Under the pieces are notes generated by a model. That model was not told the origin of the DNA. It worked only from the letters and a program-made list of their open reading frames with translations, and ran no database searches. From Mactra quadrangularis (lineage: Eukaryota; Mollusca; Bivalvia; Venerida; Mactridae), in contig CM046299.1 in the NCBI GenBank assembly GCA_025267735.1, positions 40,625,733 to 40,689,732 on the forward strand: a stretch of DNA of 64,000 nt, in the 5' to 3' direction. Position 1 is the stretch's first letter. Every line of letters begins with the position of its first letter. Made by a program: the position numbers and the translations under genes. Below, piece by piece: positions 24,201 through 36,200 of the stretch.

Positions 24201-27200
24201 CAACTTACGAACAAACCATATATACACATGAACCGATCAGTAACTAAAGAAACTCACACAAACTATCATACAAGGCCTGAGTTTCAACACACGAGGTGTT
24301 GGAACCACCAGGAGTTCCAACCAGAAACAAACTCTACCAATCCCTCCACTGAACAACCAATAACCCACGGCAACACATACTTAATCGCTACAAACAAGTT
24401 CGAGCCTCAGCACAAGAGGCGTTGAAACCACCAGGAGTTATAACCAACAACTCCCACAACACACCAGGTTCTATGACTAACCTGCGGTTTCAACCCGAAC
24501 TCACCAAACCACGACGTTCCAACAACGACTCTCTCTTAAACAGCGACCCGGTATTAGGTACTAACTATTCTATTACTCTCTTGGGCAAGCGCAATGCTTG
24601 AACAAGAACGCGAGTAGATAGATTTGTAGCACCAGGTATACTGACAAAGTCCCAGTCAATTAAGAGCGATGTGAACCCTCCGGAGTCTCCTGCCAGACTC
24701 CAATTTTCTCTGTCGAGTATCGCCTTTTATACCCACCTGATGCCCACGCATACCGGAACTGAAATCTGATTGGTACATACATACATTTGATGCTCTTTGG
24801 AACTTATGCACGGGAAGCACATTTGCAAGCGTCTACCGTTACCCGTTTACAAATGTTGCCTTGCTTACAAGGGAGGTAACCTTACATGGAGACGCTAAAA
24901 TACAGTCATGACCGTTAACGTTACACTACCCACGCCTCCGGCTACATGCGTACCGCATGTTAAATCTTAGATGATCTGATCCACAACGACACAAATGAAA
25001 CAAACATAAAACTGCTAATGAGATTCGTATTATTAACCAACTATGAAACAAATAATGAATACGATTTCAATGAAAAGGATGGACATGACAAATTATAATA
25101 CAAAATTCTACAACAAGAAATATAAAGATACAAAGCAAATAATGAACAAAAGTATGATCACACATAGAGACGCAACAAAATAACACAGTAAAACAATCAA
25201 CTAGATACATGACATGAAACTGATTAAATAAAATTCTCCACCAAGCATCTGATGGTGATACAACCCTCATGAAACATTCTCATAGATGTCTAAACCTGCA
25301 GTTCTAAAGACTTAAATTTCAAACCTAAAGTGTAAACTAACATTTTCGTGTTTCAGCTCCTCTGCTTTTCTAACTAAGACATATCCACAGAACTCAAAGT
25401 TACAACTTAACAGAATACAAAACGTAGGATATGGGTTCTGACTGGTAATAGTCAGAATGATCCCACCGCTGCCACCAAATTTGTAACGTGTATACCGAGC
25501 GTGTATCTAATCAGGTAGGTTAATGAATGATTTAAGTTGTAACTCACCCTCTTGTAGGGTTAGTCATAAAGACTATATTATATAAGAATTTTTCCTCGTC
25601 TTGCTTAGACAAATGATTGGACAAATAAATGATACAAAATGATAGGATAGAACAAGAAATAATCACAGTTAATTACATATATACATATACGCTATCCACA
25701 GACACAACTTAATAGATCAAGCTCCAACTTCTTATGAAGTTACAACTTACAGGAGTTCCAACTCCAACATCAACAATTTAGTTCCCAACTTACGAACAAA
25801 CCATATATACACATGAACCGATCAGTAACTAAAGAAACTCACACAAACTATCATACAAGGCCTGAGTTTCAACACACGAGGTGTTGGAACCACCAGGAGT
25901 TCCAACCAGAAACAAACTCTACCAATCCCTCCACTGAACAACCAATAACCCACGGCAACACATACTTAATCGCTACAAACAAGTTCGAGCCTCAGCACAA
26001 GAGGCGTTGAAACCACCAGGAGTTATAACCAACAACTCCCACAACACACCAGGTTCTATGACTAACCTGCGGTTTCAACCCGAACTCACCAAACCACGAC
26101 GTTCCAACAACGACTCTCTCTTAAACAGCGACCCGGTATTAGGTACTAACTATTCTATTACTCTCTTGGGCAAGCGCAATGCTTGAACAAGAACGCGAGT
26201 AGATAGATTTGTAGCACCAGGTATACTGACAAAGTCCCAGTCAATTAAGAGCGATGTGAACCCTCCGGAGTCTCCTGCCAGACTCCAATTTTCTCTGTCG
26301 AGTATCGCCTTTTATACCCACCTGATGCCCACGCATACCGGAACTGAAATCTGATTGGTACATACATACATTTGATGCTCTTTGGAACTTATGCACGGGA
26401 AGCACATTTGCAAGCGTCTACCGTTACCCGTTTACAAATGTTGCCTTGCTTACAAGGGAGGTAACCTTACATGGAGACGCTAAAATACAGTCATGACCGT
26501 TAACGTTACACATGTATTATCATAATCATGATTTATTACCATTGTTTTATCATTATCATCATCTTTATTATCATCATCAACATTGTCCTTATTACTTACA
26601 GGCTTTCAGTTTGAGGAAATTATGGGCTTTTACTGGTCCTGGATTTTTGATGAGTATAGCTTATTTAGATCCAGGAAACATTGAGTCAGATCTACAGGCC
26701 GGTGCAATAGCTAAATATAAAGTAAGTACACATATATTCACAGATCGTTTGTACTCCGATGTCACGTGATTTCACTTGCACTCGGTGTATGCTTAGTCGG
26801 TAAAGCTCAGTATGTCTATCCAGAGTTTGATTTATTTGACGGTTCTTCAAATATAAGTGAAATTTGTCCGTACAAAGCTATATGTATCTACGATCAATAT
26901 CTATAATAACGCAGTACCAAAAAGGACAAAATAATGTTAACCGCTGGTAAAGGCAAGGTCTTATCACTTGAAACGCTTAGGTCGTCTCGAGATCTAATCG
27001 TTTCCATTAACATTGAGTAGGCTGACAGACTACTTTACTCAACCACGGCGAATTAGGCGAAAATATATCAGGTAGCCAAACACCATCTTCCGCATTTGGG
27101 GGAAATTGTCTCTCAATTAGTGGTACACAAGCAGCCGAACGCACTCTCAGCATCTAACTCACTACATCAATTAATTTAGTCATGGTCTCGCTGGTGGCTG

Positions 27201-30200
27201 TTGTATAGAGATTATATTGTATTTTTACATGTTTCTACGCTATTCTTTTTTATCTGTGCTGTCTGCAAAGGTAAACAACCTTATTTACCAAAATTGAGAT
27301 TCTTTTTCTAAATACCTATGTATCGTTTTCAGTTACTATGGGTGTTAATGTGGTCCACAGTCCTCGGCTTAGTCTTACAACTGCTAGCAGCCAGGTTAGG
27401 TTGTGTCACTGGAATGAATCTGGCTGAAGTTTGTAGACTAGAGTTTCCAAAAGCACCAAGAATAGTTCTATGGTTGATGATGGAGATAGCTATCATAGGA
27501 AGTGATATACAAGAAGTTGTTGGTTCTGCTATCGCCATTAATCTGTTATCTGCCGGAAAGTAAGTTCCATCAATGATAAGTCATACAAAATATTGTTTTT
27601 AGGGCAAACCATCTATATCTAGCAGATCTCGCCGACCCTAGAGTTGTTTTATTTTACCTTCAGAAATATTGACAAGAAAAGAGTATTAAAATGTATTATA
27701 TGTAGTTAAAATCAGAATTGTCTCTTGTTAAAAGAAGTTGGAGCCTACTATGCCTACTATTTTCGGAACATTTCCCTTAAAACGAGATTTTTAGCCTAAT
27801 GTCGTGAAGATACTCACTCTCAGATTTTACTTTTCTTATCTTTTAAAATTGACTTTCAGCGTCTGCCATTGTGTTACATTTTCACGAAAAAAGCACAATT
27901 TTTACCCAAATTGACTGATTGATTATGAGAAATGAATATATACAATAAGGTTACAAAACTACTAAAATTATCTGTATGGTTACATAAAATCATCCTATTT
28001 AACCATAGTAGCGTGGACAAACCGGTTCTCGAACCTATTAGGACTCAATGAGCCGTTTTTAATCAATACAACAACATTTTTAGAAAAACACATTAAAACA
28101 CACCTTTTAACCTTTATTCCACTTTTCTATAATATATTTGTTGATATTTTATTTTTAAAACAAATCCAAATCCTTCCTGAAAAAAACTCTACCATTCTCT
28201 GAAAACTGTCATGGCGGCTAAAAATAGATGACCTAATTTCGAACCTCTACCGTATTTGGCTCTTTGTGAGGTCATAAATAGCTGTCACATGACTGTCACG
28301 TGACTTTATGAGCAATGGCTACCTGCCATGTGCTTTTTTGTTAAAACATACTTTTAAACACTATTTGATGAACTGTACTGACAGGGCGGAAAAAGGTAAT
28401 AGGGATTTACTTGAAAATATTCACCATCACAAAATATTCATTCTAATTACCTGTTTCTTGCGAATTGTTTTCGTTTGACAGCTGTAGTTGCGTCTGTTGT
28501 TGACCAAACATTTGTGCACACAAGTTGATGACGTCATACGCAATTACATAGCAAAGTAAACAACTTTTTTATGAAAGGTTCGAGATCAGGCGAGGTTCGA
28601 GAACAGGTGTTTATACGATCAACTTGTGTCATTATCAGAACATTGATTTACTGCCTTCAAAATGTTTAGTGGCTTTTATGAGAGTTTTTTTATTTTATTT
28701 TAAGAATCATCAACTCTGCGCTTTATTTGTTTTGACATAATATACGTTTTTAATTTCATAGCTAGCTTTCGTCTCTCAATATCGGAATAACCTTTGTGTC
28801 TTTATTTTTAGGGTACCTATCTACGCTGGTGTATTGATAACTGGTGCTGATACATTCACATTTTTATTCCTAGAAAATTATGGCTTAAGAAAACTTGAAG
28901 CCTTATTTGGAGCCCTCATTACAACAATGGCAATTACTTTTATGTATATTGTAAGTAACTATAAACCTCTAATATTATCCTGATTGTTAATTTTAATATA
29001 TAATTCGGCGCGGTCTGAAGTCCATACTGAAGTCTTATTATCGAGCTATTTTTAGATTGTTTTGCCTTTTATACGCTTTTCTACGTCAACTGACTCACCT
29101 TAACTGCTGTTCTGAGCACTATTCTTTCATTAGTGCTCGCTTACTAATGTTAATGGGGCCGACGAATAACGTAAAACTTCACTTCAAAACTCTGAGTTCG
29201 ATTCTCGGGCGGGGCATACTCTCGTGGAGCTTGGTCATTAAATTAATTCTATGGCCATTCTCCCTCCTACCAATGATTCTTAATCATGTTCGGCAATTGT
29301 CAGTCAATGACGAAAGTGTTCGCTTAGTAGTTGGTTAACAGCTAAATCCAGTGATTTAGTCCTTCCAGGAACAGTTAGTAGGTTGATTGACCGCCCTTAT
29401 ATGACCTATACAATGTATTACTACGGCGTTAAGCCCAACAAAAAAAACAACAAAGAAACAAAAACCCTCTTAAGCTCTTTGAAAATATAACCGATCAATT
29501 TGTGTTGAGTTTATTATATTTGTACAGTGAAACGGCTGCCTCTTTTTGCCAGGCATAAACCAGTTGAAAAAACCTCTACAAATATATTTTTTATTTTAGT
29601 ATATAACGGTTGTACCTGACCAAGTTGAAATATTAAAAGGTTTAGCTATACCATGGTGTGAAGATTGTAATAAAGATGAAATACAACAACTTGTAGGAAT
29701 TGTTGGTGCTGTTATCATGCCACATAATATATATCTACATAGTGCTCTTGTATTGGTAAGACTTTATTAAGATTTTAGAATTTATATAATTAATGAAAAT
29801 AATATACAAAGTAAGATGTATTGTGTTTTATTTCATTAAGATACTAAACATAGTATTACATTTGAAGGAGCAATGGTCCAGTGGTAGGACGCGCGCTTAG
29901 GGATCGAGAGGTCCTGGGTTCGATCCCCACTAGGGGCACTGCTAATTTCCTTGAGCAAGAAATTAACCTACAATTGTTCCACTCCACCCAGGTGTAAATG
30001 GTTACTGTAAGGGATCGCCTGCCTGAGGGTGATTTCAGTGATCAGAAGTTATTGTACAAGATTGTAAAGACTTTAAACCGCACTTTAACTTTTTTTAACT
30101 TTTAGCATGATTTGATAAAACAACTCAATTTTCTTATTGTAGCTTTGTGAAACAGATATTGTATGTAAATACTACGTTTACAAAAATGAACAATGATTTT

Positions 30201-33200
30201 GTTTTAAATTTTAGTCTCGTGACATCAACAGGAAAGACAAAGGTGCAGTAAAAGAAGCTAATAAGTACTACTCAATAGAATCCGGTATGTGAATAACATT
30301 TCTTGAGAAATAGGTTAATACTTTATAAATGTGGTTCAAAGCCTGCTTCCATATACATATACATGTTAAGCCGATATTACAAGTTGGTGCGATAACCCCT
30401 GATCATTGAAATCACCTTCAAGCAGTGGAAACTTTACAGTTCCTATTCACACTTGGGTGGAGCGGAAAACTGTGGGTAAACTTCTTGCTCAGGGAAAAAA
30501 GACTGCATCCGAGTGGGGTTCGTATTCGGACCCCTTGGCCCCTAAGCGCGCGAACTGCAACCAGGCCGCTGCTTCTATTGTTGTTATTTGACAGAAGTCA
30601 TGGCAGTTTGTTACTTGTGGCTTGTATAATCTTTTTTGTCGAGGAATGCTAATGTAACGACCCGTTTTGTAATAACAGCCCAAATTGTTATACTAAAACA
30701 AATGTAACTCACTTTATTACAAAATAGATTAAGATGTTAAAACATGTATGTTAGACAAGACACGAAATGCATTAATACTGAAATCCATTGTTCTGAAAAG
30801 ATGGATGAATGGAAGTAAAATAAGTTCCATGACCGAACACTTCGTCGGCACGAAAAAGTTTTGCTCATGAATCGAACCCTTAATCCCCGAGTTCGTGAAA
30901 GACGCTCTACGGACTGTGCTAACCTGGTTGGTTACATGTACTCGTATATATTTTAATCATGCTGTACAAACTAAACCTTTTTTACCAAACGTTTTATTTC
31001 AGCAATTGCATTACTGGTATCGTTCATTATTAATCTATTTGTAATGGCAGTATTTGCTGAAGCTTTTTCTAGTCCTGACTACCCAAATGCCAGTTTACGA
31101 GTAGCTGTGAGTACCATTTTTATCAAATATTATGCACTTTACTAAAATTACATTTGATGGCCTTTCATGATTTCAAGTTTACAGTGACAACTATAGTAGC
31201 TATTTACGTGTAGAATGTACGATTTATATCAATTTTTATTCTATTTTTAATGTGCCAACTTTGCCTGTACATAGACAACTAAGGAAATTATCAACATAAT
31301 TGTCAATTTTCTTGAGGGGTATATTGCTCGTCTCAGTCAGAATTTGTGTGTCAGTCATCGTATTAAAAGTGTACAATGCAATGAATATGTTCGATGTTTC
31401 CAACTACTATTAAGAAAATTGATGAGAAATAACTACATGTATACGACTCTGATGTATAGTAAAAATGTGACATTTTATTATCTTATTTATTTGAAACAAG
31501 CACCATAACACGTGGCATTTTCCTTCCTTTTGTAGATATTGTTATCCATCTGACGATGCAACGTGTTTGCTTCTGGCATATTTAATAGGTCAATGTTTTG
31601 AGCGTTCTTGAAAACTTTAGTTGAGTTTATCCTCTGGTAAACTTTATTAATGTGCTGACTTTATAACTCGACTTACTCGACTTAAAAATGAAATTCCTGA
31701 GAAAAGAAGCTTGGCTATTGGGACATGGATTTGAGATATCATTTGCCATTGGGCAAGTAGGCACAAATGGAGTTTTCCTTGCTCTTATGTGCCTCATTAA
31801 CTTTCGTCAGCAATTTTGTATTATTATCATTCTTATGATATTTCAGGGAACGTGGTTGTATGATAAATATGGATTAACAATGAAAGTAATTTGGGGTATA
31901 GGTATATTAGCTGCAGGACAGAGTTCTACTATGACAGTATGTATTAACAGTATGCCAATATTCTGATAAATATATTTATATTCACAACTACTGGAATCAA
32001 ACCAGGTTGTCAAACTTACTGCCCGTTGACGCAGCTTGTTCTGATAGTACATGGAAAAATGAACTTGACAAAGACCAAATCGTTTGATGATTTTGTCATT
32101 TATTATACATATTTAATAATTGAGGCATATAATAAAACAATGATAAACAATATATGACATAAGTATTTACAATGCTGGGATAAGCAAATTTATTCCTTTT
32201 ACAACTTAACCTTTTAATGAAATCATTATAATCACATTTGCTTATTCCAGCTTACAATAGTAAATAATACATTGTAAAAACATGTACATGTACTGAAAGA
32301 AGGTGGCGCAACCATAAAGCCATAAAGTATTTTCATGGAAAAATAAAATGAAATATACCGCGCCATCCATGGAAATATGTACATGTATAACAAATGTGAA
32401 AGCGTAACATCTGATTTTCCTGGTAAACCTACCAACATGTTACCTTTTCAACGCGCTACCGATAATAGCGACAACTTTAAACTGTAGCGCGATGAAAGAG
32501 GCAACGAGATGTGATGCGCAGCAAATAGTTCACACTTTTTTTGCGTAGACTCACGTAGATATCATGGAAATCTGAAATGAATTGAAATATGTACAGCTCT
32601 TGCAAAAACCCTGAGTCCAGGTGTAATGTTTGCTTCTCCTTTTTATCTTGAAGCCGCATCATTTGTTACGTATTAGTCACTGTGATATTTAGGACTTCAT
32701 GTAATTAATCATTGACTTACTTTGCCATTCATTCTAAAACATAGATCTACGTGTATATTACTCTCCAATTCATCGGTTCGAAAGATTCACTCGCTGAACT
32801 TTCTTCCTCTGCTAAAATACTACGTACAAACTGATATTTCTATTTTTTAGACAGAGACACATAAACATTTAAATTGCATGTCTGTCACGTGATTTTTTTG
32901 CATTAGTTAGATAATGGAAAATTAACAAAAATAAAAGTAAATATTGATCTTTTTAAACGTGTATCTCTGATCTTTTAACTGTAAACATAGAGCAACTTAT
33001 TGAACTTAAATACAAATTGTAGCCTCGCTATATATGACGTCATACGACTGTACGAGGTTGCATTCGTCACTAGTATGATCATACCATATAAGGTAATGTT
33101 TACCCGTTCAACCAATGAAAATGCGTATAAAGTTTTTCAGCTAAATTGGAATTTGGTAAACTGTCATTGGTCGTTCAAAGGTTCATAGTAAAGGTCAATA

Positions 33201-36200
33201 TCATAAATCGAGACGTTTTAAGGCAGCGTGTGAATGTAATGTATTCACTGAGCTGCGAGGGGGAGCGTACGTGTATTGATCTCTTATTGTTGATTTTTAG
33301 TCTAAATATTCGTGCCTACATTTATGTCCTTTGTATAGACAACATGCTGTATGCTACTTTCTCATGCATTAATTTTGTCATTGCAGGGGACATATGCCGG
33401 CCAATTTGTCATGCAAGGTTTTCTAAATATACAATGGTCAAAATGGAAGCGTGTTTTACTGACCAGATCTATTGCAATCATTCCAACTATAATTGTTGCC
33501 CTCATAGCAACAAAAGACCTTGACCTCATGAATAATTGGTTAAACGTACTTCAAAGTATTCAACTTCCGTTTGCATTGTTACCCATATTGCACTTCACCA
33601 GCAACGAGAGGATTATGGGAGAATTCAAAAATGGCACGTAAGTCAAGTTTTTAATATGTTAAAATATAGCTATTATAATAAAACATCAGCTAATTTGCTA
33701 ATAGGCTTTACTTACCATCATTTCCATTGGGAGAACAGGAGATGTTTTATTGTAAATTTTATTACATCTATTAGATTTCAGCCTTCCGAGAAAATCTTAT
33801 TAATCCTATTTCATTTTATCTTTTGGTTCAGTGTACTAAGTAATTAAGATTCCAGCTTTTCTTCAATAGCTAAAATTGGCAATGTTCTTAACTTGAAATA
33901 ACTAAAACCAATGCTTTGATAAGTTAATGCCTCTTCATTCAGAGTGTGATTGAAACATTTTGTAGTTTACGCCAGCTAAATGGTTAGAAAATGTTTTTTT
34001 AGATTTTGATTATGTTGTTTTCTTGATTATTGTTGGTTACTTGATAAATAGGTATTTTTGGCTGGTTTTAAAGCCGTAGCAACAAATTGTATACAATGTA
34101 GGTCATATCACGGCATTCCGTAAACCTACTCGCCATTCCTGGAAAGTCTAAATCTCTTGATTTAGCTGTTAACAAGTTACTAGATGCGTACGAGACTGAA
34201 AACTGTCTAACATGATTTAAAATCATTGGTAGGAAAGAAAAAGTGTGCTGCACCCATAATCAAAGCCACGACCCCTCGATCAGTAGACTTGTGTGCCTCC
34301 GACTCAGCTAGCCAACCGGCCTACATAAAAAGTGAAATCATACAATTTCGTTTGTCTCATTTATGAAAGTTATCTATTCAATACACGTATAAGTATTGTG
34401 TAATCTTCATGTATATTTGTTTCAGAATTCTGAAAATAGTTGTATGGTGTTTAGCTGTGTTAGTTATGGCAATAAATTATTACCTTGCGATATTATTTGT
34501 TGTAAGTATAAAACGCTACGTTATGACAATAAATTATTACCTTGCGATATTATTGGTTGTAAGTATAAAACGCAAGTTATGACAATAAATTATTACCTTG
34601 CGATATTATTGGTTGTAAGTATAAAACGCTACGTTATGACAATAAATTATTACCTTGCGATATTATTTATTGTAAGTATAAAACGCTACGTTATGACAAT
34701 AAATTATTACCTTGTTATATTATTTATTGTAAGTATAGAACGCTACGTTATGACCTTAAATTATTACTTGCGATATTAGTTATTGTAAGTATAGAACGCT
34801 ACGTTATGACAATAAATTATTACTTGCGATATTAGTTATTGTAAGTATAGAACGCTACGTTATGACAATAAATTATTACTTGCGATATTAGTTATTGTAA
34901 GTATAGAACGCTACGTTATGACAATAAATTATTACTTGCGATATTAGTTATTGTAAGTATAGAACGCTACGTTATGACAATATTAGTTACACAGTCAGTT
35001 ACTGACCGGATACGGTGTGATACCGGGTCAGTAAATTAATATTGGGTGAGAGCGTAGCTCGAGCCCAATATTTATTCACTGACCCGGTATCACACCGTAT
35101 CCGGTCAGTAACTGACTGTGTAACGAATTTATCTTACCGAGTACCCCCATCTGAATTTTAGCATCAAAGAACACGGACAAGAGAGTATCACTAATCGTCG
35201 CTTGGCTGCCATCTTGTTTATTGACCGAAAGGAACCGAAACGCGACTGTTATTGACAAAAAGGACACACGATATTGACACAGTGAACTCCCCTTATCGAT
35301 GTAGTTAGTTCGAATTAATTTTGGAGTAGAAAAATAAGGTTTCGTCAGCGCTATCATTTATAAATTTTGTTACTGACTGGATATTAGAATCTACTGACCT
35401 AATATGGGATAATACATGGTCAGCACGTGACCGCTCTCGGCCAATGAAAAACGAGTATTCTGTACGAGGTAAGATAATAAATTATTACTTGCGATATTAG
35501 TTATTGTAAGTATAGAACGCTACGTTATGACAATAAATTATTACCTTGTTATATTATTTATTGTAAGTATAGAACGCTACGTTATGACAATAAATTATTA
35601 CTTGCGATATTATTTGATGTAAGTATTGAACGCTACGTTATGGCCATAAATTATTACTTGCGATATTATTTGTTGTAAATATAGAACGCTACGTTATGAC
35701 AATAAATTATTACTTGCGATATTAGTTATTGTAAGTATAGAACGCTACGTTATGACAATAAATTATTACTTGCGATATTAGTTATTGTAAGTATAGAACG
35801 CTACGTTATGACAATAAATTATTACCTTGTGATATTATTTGTTGTGAGCATCAATGATACTCTTCAGAGCCCTTAATGTGACGTTTTGAAATACCTTAAT
35901 ATGCGCAATTATTTCGTTTAAACGTAATGCTATTTTGTTTAAATGAAATACATGTGTACTCTTTCGTTTTTTGCGAAATATTATATCGTTTCTTAAATGA
36001 TAATTTCGATATTTTAAAATTATACAATGCCTTTTTTCGGAAAAATCGTTTCACAAAATCGAATATTTTGTAAAAACATAATTATATTACGTTTAAACGA
36101 AATAATTGTAAATATAAAAAGTATTTTGAAATGTCATATTTATATGATATTGTTGTTTTTTGCTGTACCTTTTTATCTTAAAAGTTCCAACTGAGAATAT

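Larger units (their letters stand above)
23897..26510 (-). mobile_element. Non-autonomous LTR retrotransposon in NRAMP intron 1
   Basis: Two direct repeats of exactly 1029 bp (23897-24925 and 25482-26510) look identical when read through. Each starts TGTAACG and ends CGTTACA. The host word CATG precedes the first and follows the second (likely 4-bp target duplication). The interior is only 556 bp and encodes no gag or pol. On the minus strand the LTR is followed after 4 nt by TGGTGGCAGCGGTGGGATC, a tRNA-primer-type site beginning TGG, and GGAGGCGTGGGTAG, a purine-rich tract, precedes the other LTR. Together with a minus-strand TATAAAAG this fixes the orientation as antisense to the host gene. 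Identical LTRs imply a recent insertion. Mobilisation would need enzymes from an autonomous relative. Confidence 0.9.

Noticed and set aside
24228..26010. Two identical 65-codon frames 1585 bp apart
   Set aside because: They are the same piece of the two LTRs, antisense to the element; no protein resemblance.
29868..29950. Functional tRNA genes at 29879, 50782, 52400 or 63724
   Set aside because: A and B boxes are present but acceptor and anticodon stems do not form, and most continue into SINE bodies and tails.
34396..34779. 127-codon frame running through the splice-donor array
   Set aside because: It starts in a different frame from exon 10 and only picks up the true frame after indels between units. 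The real exon ends at 34501.
34463..35852. CRISPR-like or satellite reading of the regular repeats
   Set aside because: Units are head-to-tail with no spacers, in a eukaryotic intron, and contain coding sequence.
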